Shown piece by piece: positions 17,004-26,342 of a stretch of DNA of 64,000 bases. The DNA is taken from positions 1-64,000 of the forward strand of contig DASWRI010000036.1 of the NCBI GenBank assembly GCA_036403235.1, written 5' to 3'. Each line of letters opens with the position of its first letter. The first letter of the stretch is position 1. The notes under the pieces were generated by a model that saw only the letters and a list, made by a program, of their open reading frames with translations, had not been told where the DNA came from and did no database searches. This DNA is from JBGTFE01 sp036403235. Its GTDB lineage: Bacteria > Acidobacteriota > Blastocatellia > Pyrinomonadales > Pyrinomonadaceae. The translations under genes were made by a program, and so were the position numbers.

Positions 17004-19010
17004 ATGAAAAAATCGAGCTTCAAAACTTTAATCTTCGCCGCTAAAATTCTCTTTTTCGCTTTTCTGATTTTTGCAAATTTTTCCTGCCGTAAAAGCGAAA
17101 ACAGGCAAAAACCGTTCGCCAAAGTCACGACTTTAGCCGGAGTTTCGGACAAATTTGGTGAGCCTTTCGGAGTTGCCGTTCGAAACGGCGAAATTTTCGT
17201 CTCCGACGGCGAGCAAGGCAAAATCCGGCGCGTCGCGCGCGACGGCAAAATGCAGGTTTACGCCGATAATCTAAATACGCCGTCGCAAATCGCTTTCGAC
17301 GGTAACGGCGATTTAATCGTCGCCGATTCGGGCGCGCACCAGATAAAAAAAATCAAACCGAGCGGCGAAATCGAAATCGTCGCCGGCGTCGAAAATCAAC
17401 CGGGATTTGCCGACGGCGACGCGCGCAACGCGCTTTTCAACGCGCCCGTCGGCGTCGCCGTTTCGGAAAATAAAGTCTACGTCGCCGACACTTATAACGA
17501 TAAAATTCGCGTTATCGAAAACGGGCAGGTTTCGACTTTGGCGGGAAGCGAGATTGGATTTATCGACGCGGAAAACGGGCGGCTGGCAAAATTCAATACG
17601 CCCTGCGGCATCGCCGTCAAAGGCAAAAATCTGATTGTCGCCGATTCCGGAAACAATCGCCTGCGCATCGTCGAAGAAAGCGGAAAAACTTCGACGCTGG
17701 CCGGAAACGGTTCGTCGAATCTGGTCGACGGCGCTTTATCCGAAGCGGAGTTTGTCTTGCCGCTGGCAATTTCAATCGGAAATTTCGGGGAAATTTATGT
17801 CGCCGACGGAAATTCGATTCGCGTCATCGGGCGAAGATTTTTCCCGCTCGTCGAAACGATTTCAAACACGCGGCGCGGATTTTCCGACGGCGCTTTGAGA
17901 AGCGCGAAATTTAATCGTCCATCGGGTCTGGCAGTTGACGAAAACGGCAATTTATTTGTCGCCGACGCGGAAAATCAGGTTTTGAGAGTTTTTACGGGCG
18001 AGGATTTGGGCAAGGAAATTTCCGTCGAAGAAAAAGAAAAATTAAAAGTTCCGGCTGAAAATTTCAGAACGCTCGCCGCGCCGCGCTGGCCTTATAATCC
18101 GCCGGACAAAAAGCGCGAAATCGCCGGAACGCTCGGCGAGCTTCGCGGCGATGTCGTGCTGGACGAAGACATCTGGTTTCACAACGGCCTCGACGTTGTC
18201 GGCGGCTACGGCGAGACGGCGCGATTTGTGCGCACGGAAAAGGTTTTGCATCCGTTTTCCGTTCAGAATTTCGGGACGCTGCGCGAGCTTATCAGGATGC
18301 CGACGCTCGGCTATATTCACATCCGGCTCGGACGCGATAAAGACGGCAAAGGTTTTGGTGACAAACGCTTTGAATTTAATACTTTCAACGGCGTGCGCGT
18401 TCCGCGCGGCGCGCGCTTTGAAGCGGGCGAGGCAATCGGGACGCTGAACCGGATGAATCACGTTCACTTGATTGCCGGACGAAGCGGCGCGGAAATGAAC
18501 GCGCTCGACGCGCTCACGCTGCCTGACGTATCGGACGCGATTGCGCCCGTTATCGAGGAAATTTCGCTGTTTGACCAAAACTGGAAATTGATAAGCGAAA
18601 CCGGGAGCGAAAATTCGCGTATAAATGTGAGCGGAAAAATTCGCGTTGTCGTTCGCGCTTACGACCGGATGGACGGAAATGCCGAGCGCCGCCGTCTCGG
18701 CGTTTACCGGCTTGGTTATCAAATTCTGCGCGCAGATAAAACGCCCTTGACCGAAGAAAAAACGACCATTTCCTTCGCGCTTTTGCCCGAGCCCGAATTT
18801 GTCCGTCTTGTTTACGCCGGAGGCAGCAAATCGGGCGCAACCGGCGAGACCGTTTTCAATTACATCGTCACCAACGAAGTGAGCGGCGACGCCGGGCGCG
18901 AGAATTTTCTCGATGCGGAAAGTATGGAAAAAGGAAATTATATTCTGCGCGTTTTCGCGGCCGATTATTTCGGCAACAAGGCCGTCAAAGACGTCGAAAT
19001 CATCAAATAA
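17004..19010 (+). CDS. Lipoprotein with NHL beta-propeller and M23-like peptidase domain
   Basis: 668 residues. A signal peptide ends in a lipobox-like FANFSC (Cys28). Residues about 40-335 hold six NHL-type repeats, each with a pattern such as PSGLAVDENGNLFVADAENQ. Residues about 375-500 resemble an M23 metalloendopeptidase: HNGLD at 393-397 matches HxxxD, and HVH at 486-488 matches HxH, after GARFEAGEAIGTL, so the usual zinc ligands appear present. The remainder (500-668) looks like a beta-sandwich. Possibly a cell-wall-active or sensor lipoprotein; the combination of modules is uncommon. A short gap of 34 nt separates it from the next gene. Confidence 0.78.
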   Translation: MKKSSFKTLIFAAKILFFAFLIFANFSCRKSENRQKPFAKVTTLAGVSDKFGEPFGVAVRNGEIFVSDGEQGKIRRVARDGKMQVYADNLNTPSQIAFDGNGDLIVADSGAHQIKKIKPSGEIEIVAGVENQPGFADGDARNALFNAPVGVAVSENKVYVADTYNDKIRVIENGQVSTLAGSEIGFIDAENGRLAKFNTPCGIAVKGKNLIVADSGNNRLRIVEESGKTSTLAGNGSSNLVDGALSEAEFVLPLAISIGNFGEIYVADGNSIRVIGRRFFPLVETISNTRRGFSDGALRSAKFNRPSGLAVDENGNLFVADAENQVLRVFTGEDLGKEISVEEKEKLKVPAENFRTLAAPRWPYNPPDKKREIAGTLGELRGDVVLDEDIWFHNGLDVVGGYGETARFVRTEKVLHPFSVQNFGTLRELIRMPTLGYIHIRLGRDKDGKGFGDKRFEFNTFNGVRVPRGARFEAGEAIGTLNRMNHVHLIAGRSGAEMNALDALTLPDVSDAIAPVIEEISLFDQNWKLISETGSENSRINVSGKIRVVVRAYDRMDGNAERRRLGVYRLGYQILRADKTPLTEEKTTISFALLPEPEFVRLVYAGGSKSGATGETVFNYIVTNEVSGDAGRENFLDAESMEKGNYILRVFAADYFGNKAVKDVEIIK

Positions 19011-19044
19011 TTTTTTATTTGTTCCTAGTTTACTGGAGAAATCG

Positions 19045-20721
19045 ATGAAGCAAAAAAATCTTTTAATTTTTCTTGTTCTGCTTTCATTTTCATTAAATAT
19101 ATTCGCGTTTGCTAATTCCCGGGACGCAAAACCCGAAAATATTCGCGTTGCGCCGCCCGCGCCGAAATTTACCGACGCCGAGCGTCAGGCGGAACTGGCG
19201 CGGAGGCGCTTGGCGGTCGAAGCGAAAATGGCCGATAAAAGTATCTTGATTTTGTTCAGCGCCGACGCCAAACTTTACGCCGGCGACGTCGATTACGTTT
19301 ATCGACAGGAAAATAATCTTTACTACCTGACGAATCTCAAACAAAACAACGCGACGCTCGTTTTGACGAAAGACGGCGCAAACGTGCGGGAATTTTTGTT
19401 TATGCCGAAACGCGACGCGGAGGCGGAAACGTGGAACGGCAAAATGTATTCAATCGAAGAAGCGTCGAGGATTTCCGGTTTGAAAACGATTGTCGAAAAT
19501 GTCGACGCATTAAAAGACGGAGTGGATACAAACGAGCTCAATCTTTTTCTCGAATCACTCAAAAATAAAAAATCTTTCGCCACGCAAAACGGCGCGTTTT
19601 CAAATTCACTCGTTCCCGAGACGATTTATCTGCTCAAAGGCGAACAGCGCGAATATCCCAGGGAAAACGCTTTTGAAAAGACTTTGAGCGGCTACAAAAT
19701 CGAAGACGCATCGCCGATTTTCGCCGCGCTCCGGCTCGTAAAATCACCGTATGAAATAAGACTTCTTCAACACGCGATTGATATCACGACCGAAGCGCAG
19801 ATGCGCTCGATGGCGATGGCCGGACGCGCGAAGATGGAATACGAAGTGCAGGCCGAAGTCGAATACACGTTCCGCCGCCGCAACGCCGATTTCTGGGGCT
19901 ACCCGTCGATTGTCGGCTGCGGCCCGAACGCGACGACGATTCACTACGAAGAAGCGCAGGGCGAAATAAACAGGGGCGACGTGCTTTTGATGGACGTCGG
20001 CGCGGAATACGACCATTACACGGCTGACGTCACGCGCACATTTCCGGTCAACGGCAAATTTTCGAAAGAACAGGCGGAAATTTACCAGATTGTTTACGAC
20101 GCGCAGGAAGCGGCGGCGAAAAAAATCAAACCGGGCGCGACGTTTGACGATTATGAAGACGCGGCCGACGCCGTCATCAAAAAAGGCCTCGCAAAATTGG
20201 GCTTGATAACCGCGCCGGACGCCACTCTTCAGATGAAATTTCAGGGCAAAACGATTCAATTTCCGCAATACACCATCTGGTATATGCACGGCGTCGGGCA
20301 CTGGCTCGGAATGAACGTTCACGACGTCGGCGATTACGAAACGCCATTTAAAGCCGGAATGGTTTTCACCAACGAGCCGGGCATATACATTCGCGGCGAG
20401 GCGCTCGATTATATCGCCGACACGCCCGCCAACAGGGAATTTCTAACAAAAGTGCGCCCGGCGTTTGAAAAATACAAAAACATCGGCGTGCGAATCGAAG
20501 ACGATATGCTCGTCACCGATACGGGCGTCGAATGGCTGACGAAAAATCTTCCGCGCTCGATTGCGGACATCGAATCGTTTATGGCAAACGCGCCGAAAGA
20601 TTTGCAATACGGCGGCGCGCAAAAAATTTCGCATCCGAGCTCCGCGATTCTCGATTTTAACCCGAACGTTTTCGTCAACGCCGATTTTTCAGCTTCAAAT
20701 TTAAGCGAAAAAGGAAACTAG
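19045..20721 (+). CDS. Exported M24 family Xaa-Pro aminopeptidase (aminopeptidase P type)
   Basis: 558 residues from ATG at 19045, chosen for TGGAGAA 4 nt upstream and the signal peptide that follows (about 1-24); longer starts lie inside the preceding gene. The N-terminal domain is the AMP_N (creatinase-like) fold and the C-terminal half is the pita-bread M24 domain. The five metal ligands fit: Asp317 and Asp328 (DVGAEYDHYTADVTRTF), His419 (MHGVGHWLG), Glu444 (NEPGIYI) and Glu485 (RIEDD). It would cleave N-terminal residues before proline. Unlike the cytoplasmic PepP, it carries a signal peptide, consistent with the exported peptidases nearby. Confidence 0.93.
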   Translation: MKQKNLLIFLVLLSFSLNIFAFANSRDAKPENIRVAPPAPKFTDAERQAELARRRLAVEAKMADKSILILFSADAKLYAGDVDYVYRQENNLYYLTNLKQNNATLVLTKDGANVREFLFMPKRDAEAETWNGKMYSIEEASRISGLKTIVENVDALKDGVDTNELNLFLESLKNKKSFATQNGAFSNSLVPETIYLLKGEQREYPRENAFEKTLSGYKIEDASPIFAALRLVKSPYEIRLLQHAIDITTEAQMRSMAMAGRAKMEYEVQAEVEYTFRRRNADFWGYPSIVGCGPNATTIHYEEAQGEINRGDVLLMDVGAEYDHYTADVTRTFPVNGKFSKEQAEIYQIVYDAQEAAAKKIKPGATFDDYEDAADAVIKKGLAKLGLITAPDATLQMKFQGKTIQFPQYTIWYMHGVGHWLGMNVHDVGDYETPFKAGMVFTNEPGIYIRGEALDYIADTPANREFLTKVRPAFEKYKNIGVRIEDDMLVTDTGVEWLTKNLPRSIADIESFMANAPKDLQYGGAQKISHPSSAILDFNPNVFVNADFSASNLSEKGN

Positions 20722-20771
20722 CCGCGAATTACACGAATCAAAGATAATTATTATTTGTGTAATTCGCGGCT
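20720..20771 (+). terminator. Long hairpin overlapping the M24 stop codon
   Basis: AGCCGCGAATTACAC (20720-20734) is perfectly complementary to GTGTAATTCGCGGCT (20757-20771), giving a 15-bp stem. It lacks a strong T-run, so it is either a terminator or a repeat element related to the hairpin at 35118-35208. Confidence 0.6.
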
Positions 20772-20823
20772 GAAGATTTCCCTTTTATTTGACTAACCTG
20801 CCGAAAAAAGTTACAAAAGCCGA

Positions 20824-21456
20824 ATGAACAAAATTATTTTATTTCTTGTTCTGGGCATTTTGTCGGCCGTCTCCTGCACTGTCAGCCGAAACAGCGCGCC
20901 GCAGGCGAACAATCAATCGAGCGCGACACCGCAGGCGACAAACACGCCGGCGAAAACCGAGGAAAAAGCCGCAGATTCGACGGGCAAAAAAGAAGAGCGT
21001 GCGATTACAAAAGCCGACTGCACAAAAGTCGATACGGGCGACAAAGCGCTTCTGGAAAAGCAGACTTTCCCGATTGATTTCGCGCCGTTTGAAAAATCCT
21101 GTTTTGTCACGAGCTACAATCCCGAATACGATAATCCGCCGCTCGAAGCCGAATTTGCGATTTACACGAACGGCAAAAAAGTCTTCGATTTTCCGGGCCA
21201 GTTTAACGGCGTAACGTTCGGTTGCTGGGTCGAAGGCGTCGCGTTTGAAGACTTGAACGGCGATGATTTAAAGGACATTACCATCGTCGGAAAATGCAGC
21301 GCCAAAGCCGAACCGTACAACGAAAATATGGTTTACGTAAATACCGGAAAAGCGTTTACGACCAACGAAGACGCCAATTACAAAATTTCCGATTATACGA
21401 AAATCAAGGAAATAAACGATTATGTCCGGCAAAACAAGCAAATCTTTTTTAAGTGA
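20824..21456 (+). CDS. Lipoprotein, unknown, with FG-GAP-like calcium-binding loop
   Basis: 210 residues. The N-terminus is a lipoprotein signal (LGILSAVSC, Cys19), then a Gln/Thr/Ala/Lys-rich linker (to about residue 60). Near residue 140 is the sequence FEDLNGDDLKDITIVG, which resembles the DxDxDGxxD calcium-binding loop of FG-GAP repeats. No enzymatic motif is visible. Function unknown; probably attached to a membrane. Confidence 0.65.
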   Translation: MNKIILFLVLGILSAVSCTVSRNSAPQANNQSSATPQATNTPAKTEEKAADSTGKKEERAITKADCTKVDTGDKALLEKQTFPIDFAPFEKSCFVTSYNPEYDNPPLEAEFAIYTNGKKVFDFPGQFNGVTFGCWVEGVAFEDLNGDDLKDITIVGKCSAKAEPYNENMVYVNTGKAFTTNEDANYKISDYTKIKEINDYVRQNKQIFFK

Positions 21457-21519
21457 TAAGTAACAGGTGATAGGTTTTGTTTTGACTTACCACTTTTCAC
21501 TTTTCACTTTTCACTTCTT
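21457..21519. repeat. Intergenic hairpin with tandem CACTTTT words
   Basis: The 63-nt gap holds GTGATAAG, GTGATAGG on one side and three tandem copies of CACTTTT on the other; the halves are roughly complementary. Member of the same hairpin family as at 22486, 31548, 46903 and 61007. Confidence 0.6.
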
Positions 21520-22488
21520 ATGAACAACACACCGCTCGTCATCGTCAATCCGAAATCCGCCTCCGGCTCGACGGCTTCGCACTGGGCGGAAATCGCTTCG
21601 GACTTTCGGGCGCATTTCGGCGCGTTTCAGGTCGCTTTTACAAAAGCGCAGGGCGACGGCCGTCGGCTGGCCAAACGCGGCATCGAAGCGGGCCGAAAAT
21701 TTATTATCGCCTGCGGCGGCGACGGGACAATCAACGAAGTCGCCAACGGGATTTTGGAAACCGGAGCGGACTGCGAGCTCGGAATTCTGCCTTCGGGAAC
21801 GGGCGGCGATTTTCGCCGAACTTTTGAAATTCCGACGAATGCGCGCGAAGCGGCAAAAGCGCTTCGAACGGGCGAAACGCGTTTAATAGACGTCGGTCGC
21901 GCGACGTTCCAAAATTTTCAGAACGAGACTGTAAGCAGATATTTTCTCAATGTTTCGTCGTTCGGCTTGTCGGCTTCAATCATCGAGCGAGTTAAAACGA
22001 CGGGCAAATTAGACTGGATTCCGGTCGCCGCCTTGCGCGGGAAAACGAGCTTTGCGCTTTCGACTTTGCAGGAAGTTTTAGGTCTCGATTTTACGACCGT
22101 CAGCGTAAAATTTGACGAGCGCGAACCAAAATCGCTCAACACGATAAATTTCTGCGTCGCCAACGCGCGATTTTTCGGCGGCGGAATGAAAATCGCGCCT
22201 GACGCATTGCTCGACGACGGATTTTTCGACGTCGTCAACATCGGCGATATTAAAACGGCGAAAATTCTCCTGAACGCGCACACGCTTTATCGCGGAACGC
22301 ATCTGAACTTAAAGGAAGTAAAATCGAAGCGTGCCAGACGCATCGAGGTCGCGCCAATCGATAAAAATCGGGAAATTTTTCTCGAAACCGACGGCGAATT
22401 GCCCGGCAAGCTTCCCGCCGCGTTTGAAATCGTGCCGCTCGCCTTAAAGATTCGAGTTCCGAAAAAGGATAAAATAGTAAAAAACTAA
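21520..22488 (+). CDS. Diacylglycerol/sphingosine kinase-family lipid kinase (YegS/BmrU-like)
   Basis: 322 residues. The DAGK catalytic domain starts at once (VIVNPKSASGST near residue 8), with the ATP-binding motif GGDGTINEVANG at 66-77 and GTGGDFRRTFEIP at about 90-102. The C-terminal half has GGGMKIAPDALLDDGFFDVV, a hallmark of the YegS family. It phosphorylates a lipid such as diacylglycerol or undecaprenol; the substrate is not fixed by the sequence. Cytoplasmic or peripheral membrane. Followed by the lipid-activating tri-domain protein, which may use the same lipid pool. Confidence 0.9.
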   Translation: MNNTPLVIVNPKSASGSTASHWAEIASDFRAHFGAFQVAFTKAQGDGRRLAKRGIEAGRKFIIACGGDGTINEVANGILETGADCELGILPSGTGGDFRRTFEIPTNAREAAKALRTGETRLIDVGRATFQNFQNETVSRYFLNVSSFGLSASIIERVKTTGKLDWIPVAALRGKTSFALSTLQEVLGLDFTTVSVKFDEREPKSLNTINFCVANARFFGGGMKIAPDALLDDGFFDVVNIGDIKTAKILLNAHTLYRGTHLNLKEVKSKRARRIEVAPIDKNREIFLETDGELPGKLPAAFEIVPLALKIRVPKKDKIVKN

Positions 22489-22563
22489 GAGTGAAAAGCG
22501 AAAATCGCTGGAAAATTTAAAGCATAGTCCGGCACTTTTTACTTTTCACTTTTTACTTTTCAC
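22486..22563. repeat. Intergenic hairpin with TTTTCACTTT words
   Basis: Between the lipid kinase and the AAS-like gene, GTGAAAAGCGAAAA near 22491 is mirrored by repeated CTTTTCACTTTTTA near 22540-22562. No promoter or gene was recognised in the 150-nt gap apart from this. Confidence 0.55.
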
Positions 22564-22639
22564 CGTTTTTGCTCGCTTGAATCCTTCCGAATAATTTTAA
22601 TTTTATGTTAATCTGTAACCCCGTCCGAAGATTAATTTT

Positions 22640-25432
22640 ATGACGATGACTTTTTGCCAGCGCCTGATTGAATCGAGCGAAAAACACGCCGAACGAGTCG
22701 CGATGCGCGTCGTCGGCGACGACCGCGAAATTTACACATACGGTGAAATGCTCCGGCAGATTCGCGCAATCGCATACCGGCTCGAACAGGAAAACGTCCA
22801 ATTCGGCGACCGCGTTGCGCTCATCGGCGAAAATCACCCGTGCTGGGCGATTTCGTATCTGGCGGCGCTTTATCGCGGCGCGGTCTGCGTTCCGGTCGAC
22901 CCGCACGGCGAAATAGAAACCCTGACAAACTTTCTCGAAAACTCCGAAGCCAAGCTCGCCTTTTTATCGCCCGACATGACCGGAAAATTCCGGCAAATCG
23001 AGGAAAAGCTCGGCCGGCCTATTCCGGCCGTCGTCTGGCGAATGGAAAACGCTTTGAACGGATTTCAAAAATTTGAAGATTGGTCGAAAACCGAATTTCC
23101 CGAAAGTTTCGCCAGACAGGAAACGCCCGCACGCCTTAAAGATACCGCGCTTTTGATTTACACCTCCGGCACGACCGGAACTCCGAAAGGCGTTCCGCTG
23201 ACGCACGGAAATATCGCCGCCGAGCTCGACGGCATCAAGGGAGTTTTGCGTTTTACGGGCGACGAAAAGATTCTCAGTCTTCTGCCGTTGTTTCACGCTT
23301 ACCTGCAAATCGTCAATCTCTGGGTGGCGACGACCTACGGCTGCGAAGCCGGATATTTGAAGGAATTGACGCCCGCCGAGCTTTCCGAGGCGATGAAAAC
23401 TTTCAAACCGACGATGCTGACGACCGTGCCGCGCCTCTGGTATCTGTTTCACAAAAAGATTTTCGACGCCGTCGCCGCCAAGCCGAAAGTTGTTCAAATT
23501 CTCTTCAAAGCGATGCTTGCGACCAACGGATTTTTGCGCGATACGTTTAATGCGAATCTCGGCCAAAAGTTTTTCGGCGCGGTTCACGAATCGTTCGGCG
23601 GGCGTCTGGAAATGGCGATTTCCGCCGGTTCGCGGTTTGACGAAGAAGTCGCGATTGATTTTTATAAACTCGGTTTTACGATTATTCAGGGCTACGGCCT
23701 GACTGAAACTTCGGGCGCGGCGACCGCCACTTTCGCCAACGATAACCGCGTCGGCTCGGTCGGCAAACCGATGCTCGGAACCGAAGTAAAAATCGCCAAT
23801 CCGGACGCGGAAGGCGTCGGCGAAGTTTTGATTCGCGGCGGAGTCGTCTTCGAGGGCTACTACAAAAATCAGGAGGCGACGCGTGAAGCTTTCACCGAGG
23901 ACGGCTGGTTTCATTCGGGCGATTTGGGCAAATTCGATAAGGACGGGCATCTTTTTATCGTCGGGCGCGGCAAAGACGTCATCGTTTTGCCGAGCGGAAA
24001 AAACGTTCACCCGGAAGATTTGGAAGTTCATTATCTGAAGTCGCCGCTGGTCGAGGAAATGGCGATTTTAGGCATCAAAGACGAATCGGAAAAACGCGCG
24101 GGCGCGGAAAAGCTGGTCGCCATCGTCGTGCCGGATTTTGAATACTTAAAACAAAACAGCATCGCCAACTCGCGCGAGGCGATTCGCTACCAGCTCGACA
24201 ATCTCGGGCGCGAGCTACCCGAATACCAGCGTGTGCGCGATTATCTGATTCGCGTCGAGCCTCTGCCGCGCACGGCAACGCGTAAAATCAAACGCTTCGA
24301 GCTGAAAAAAGACATCGAGGCAAACGGTTTTGTCCAAACGGAAGTGAGCGACACAAAAAACTGGGCGTTTTCGGATGAAGATAAAATACAGCTTGAAACC
24401 GACGCCGGGCGCGCTTTAATTTCGGCAGTCAAGCAAAATAAATCGGACGTGGAAATGATTCACCCGCTGATGAATCTCGAAATTGATTTGGGACTCGATT
24501 CGCTCTCACGCGCCGAGATTTTCGCCGCACTCGAACAAACTTTCGGCATCGAATTCGAAGCCGAAGAAGCGGCGCAGGCTTTAACCGTCGCCGACGCGAT
24601 AAAATTAGTCCAGAAGCATGCGGGCGAAACGCAGGGCATTACGGAAACTTCTTTGAATTGGGGAAAAATCGTGCGCGAAGCCGACGACGACTTTCCCGAA
24701 ATCAAAGCCGTTCTCAAACGCCGTCCGATTTTTATCGCCTTCGCTTTCTGTGTTTACAAGTGCTTCAATCTTTTCTGCAAAATTTTTATGCGGCTCGAAG
24801 TTAAAGACCTTGAAAATCTCAAAAAGATGAAGCAGCCTTTTCTGATTTGTCCGAATCACCAGAGCTTTCTCGACCCGTTTATCATCTGCTCGAATTATCC
24901 ATTCGAGACGTTCAAAAACACGTTTCACGTCGGCGCGAGCCAGTTTTTCCAAAGCGGTTTTATGCAGTTTGTTGCCAAAATGCTGCAGGTCGTGCCGATT
25001 GACCCCGACACGCAGTTGATGAAAGCGATGAAGGCGGGCGCCATCGGCCTTAAGAACGGCCGGATTTTAAATATCTATCCGGAAGGCGAGCGCGCGTTTG
25101 ACGGCGAGCTGCACGAATTCAAAAAAGGCGCGGCGATTCTCGCATCCGAGCTCGATTTGCCGATTGTTCCGGTCGCGCTCGACGGCGTTTATAAAGTCTG
25201 GGCGCGCGGTTCATGGCGGATTCGTCCGGCAAAAGTAAAACTGCGTTTCGGCGAAGCGATTTACGGGCGCGCGATTTTAGAAACGCTGGCGCGCGAACAA
25301 TTAGCCGGAAACGTTGCCGACACCAAACCAAATGAAATTTCAAACGAAGCGAAATACGAATTGCTGACGGATTATCTAAAGAAAAACATCGGATTGATGA
25401 TTGAAGAAATGCGTCGCGAGGGCAAAAATTAA
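22640..25432 (+). CDS. Acyl-CoA/acyl-ACP synthetase - acyl carrier - PlsC acyltransferase fusion
   Basis: 930 residues in three modules. Residues about 5-560: AMP-binding adenylate-forming domain with P-loop TSGTTGTPKG (175-184), YGLTETSG and DGWFHSGDLGKFDKDGHL. About 590-665: acyl carrier domain with LGLDSLSRAE; Ser621 is the expected phosphopantetheine attachment site. About 690-930: 1-acylglycerol-3-phosphate acyltransferase (PlsC) with NHQSFLD (His740/Asp745) and YPEGER (813-818). It resembles bacterial Aas, which recycles lyso-phospholipids, but with a carrier domain in the middle and the domain order reversed relative to Aas. It probably activates a free fatty acid, holds it on the ACP and transfers it to a lysolipid. 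Confidence 0.88.
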   Translation: MTMTFCQRLIESSEKHAERVAMRVVGDDREIYTYGEMLRQIRAIAYRLEQENVQFGDRVALIGENHPCWAISYLAALYRGAVCVPVDPHGEIETLTNFLENSEAKLAFLSPDMTGKFRQIEEKLGRPIPAVVWRMENALNGFQKFEDWSKTEFPESFARQETPARLKDTALLIYTSGTTGTPKGVPLTHGNIAAELDGIKGVLRFTGDEKILSLLPLFHAYLQIVNLWVATTYGCEAGYLKELTPAELSEAMKTFKPTMLTTVPRLWYLFHKKIFDAVAAKPKVVQILFKAMLATNGFLRDTFNANLGQKFFGAVHESFGGRLEMAISAGSRFDEEVAIDFYKLGFTIIQGYGLTETSGAATATFANDNRVGSVGKPMLGTEVKIANPDAEGVGEVLIRGGVVFEGYYKNQEATREAFTEDGWFHSGDLGKFDKDGHLFIVGRGKDVIVLPSGKNVHPEDLEVHYLKSPLVEEMAILGIKDESEKRAGAEKLVAIVVPDFEYLKQNSIANSREAIRYQLDNLGRELPEYQRVRDYLIRVEPLPRTATRKIKRFELKKDIEANGFVQTEVSDTKNWAFSDEDKIQLETDAGRALISAVKQNKSDVEMIHPLMNLEIDLGLDSLSRAEIFAALEQTFGIEFEAEEAAQALTVADAIKLVQKHAGETQGITETSLNWGKIVREADDDFPEIKAVLKRRPIFIAFAFCVYKCFNLFCKIFMRLEVKDLENLKKMKQPFLICPNHQSFLDPFIICSNYPFETFKNTFHVGASQFFQSGFMQFVAKMLQVVPIDPDTQLMKAMKAGAIGLKNGRILNIYPEGERAFDGELHEFKKGAAILASELDLPIVPVALDGVYKVWARGSWRIRPAKVKLRFGEAIYGRAILETLAREQLAGNVADTKPNEISNEAKYELLTDYLKKNIGLMIEEMRREGKN

Positions 25433-25458
25433 AAGCGCCTGAAAAAAAAGGAGACATT

Positions 25459-25641
25459 ATGCCGAAAGCCAAAAAAAAATTATCAAAAAATGCCAAGACA
25501 GCGCTCAAGTTATTGGAAGAATCAAAGCTGTCGTCACAAATTAAAAACAATAACGAACCGCCGCAAAGCGTCAAACCCGCCGGCTCGACGCTAAAAACGA
25601 GCGCGGCCAACAAACCGAGACCGCAGAAAAAACGCGGTTGA
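25459..25641 (+). CDS. Small Lys-rich hypothetical protein
   Basis: 60 residues with AAAGGAG 6-7 nt before ATG, so translation is credible. The sequence is basic and Ser/Asn/Pro-rich (MPKAKKKLSKNAKTALKLLE start; PRPQKKRG end), with no signal peptide or known domain. It begins 26 nt after the preceding lipid-protein gene and is probably co-transcribed with it. Possibly nucleic-acid binding; this is only a guess from charge. Confidence 0.6.
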   Translation: MPKAKKKLSKNAKTALKLLEESKLSSQIKNNNEPPQSVKPAGSTLKTSAANKPRPQKKRG

Positions 25642-25722
25642 TTAAACAGCCGGAGCAGTACTTCGGTTTTCTTGATTTAATTGGTAATGTAAAGTAAAAA
25701 TATGTAGCCCTGCATAGAATTT

Positions 25723-26247
25723 ATGGAATACCCTGAAAGATTTGTCGAACTTACCGGCGACGAAGTTTCGAAGCTACGAAAAAGTCTTTTTTACTCGACG
25801 TTTTATACGCTGGCAACGATGGTTATCGGCCTCGTATTGTGCGGAATATTATATCTCCAATTCGGAAATCTTCTCTGCACCATCGTCTTAATTATCATCG
25901 CCGCCGCTCTGACGCTGACTTACCTTGCAAAAATCGTCGCAATGACCAAATCGGTGTTGGCCGATACGGGCGGGCGGCAAAAAAAGATTATCGTCGGAAA
26001 AGTCGAAAAACTCCGTGAAGATGTGACCGAAACGAAGCATGGTCGCGGGATGACCCGAATGCTGTTCGGCTTCAGAATGACGACCTCGACCAGCATCGAT
26101 TCGAATTATTTAGTGAAAATTGAAAACGGCGAAGAATATCAGGTCGAAATGGAGCTTTATTATGCTCTTAGAGAAGGTGATTTGGTCGAGATTTCCTTTG
26201 CGCCCAACACGGGTTATGTTTTTAGAGTTGCAAAAATTACTCCCTAG
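25723..26247 (+). CDS. Two-helix membrane protein, unknown
   Basis: 174 residues. Two adjacent hydrophobic segments (about 26-48 and 52-75) are followed by a soluble C-terminal domain of about 90 residues rich in beta-strand-forming sequence (KIIVGKVEKLREDVTETKHG... EYQVEMELYYALREGDLVEI). The second half resembles a small beta-barrel; no family was recognised. The gene is not obviously linked to its neighbours. Confidence 0.6.
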   Translation: MEYPERFVELTGDEVSKLRKSLFYSTFYTLATMVIGLVLCGILYLQFGNLLCTIVLIIIAAALTLTYLAKIVAMTKSVLADTGGRQKKIIVGKVEKLREDVTETKHGRGMTRMLFGFRMTTSTSIDSNYLVKIENGEEYQVEMELYYALREGDLVEISFAPNTGYVFRVAKITP

Positions 26248-26342
26248 TTAAATGAGATGCTCGTTTCGCGCGAAATTTCCGGGACTTGCCCGGTGAATGT
26301 TATAAAAAGAAACGCACCGAAATAAATTTAATGGAGTCTTAA

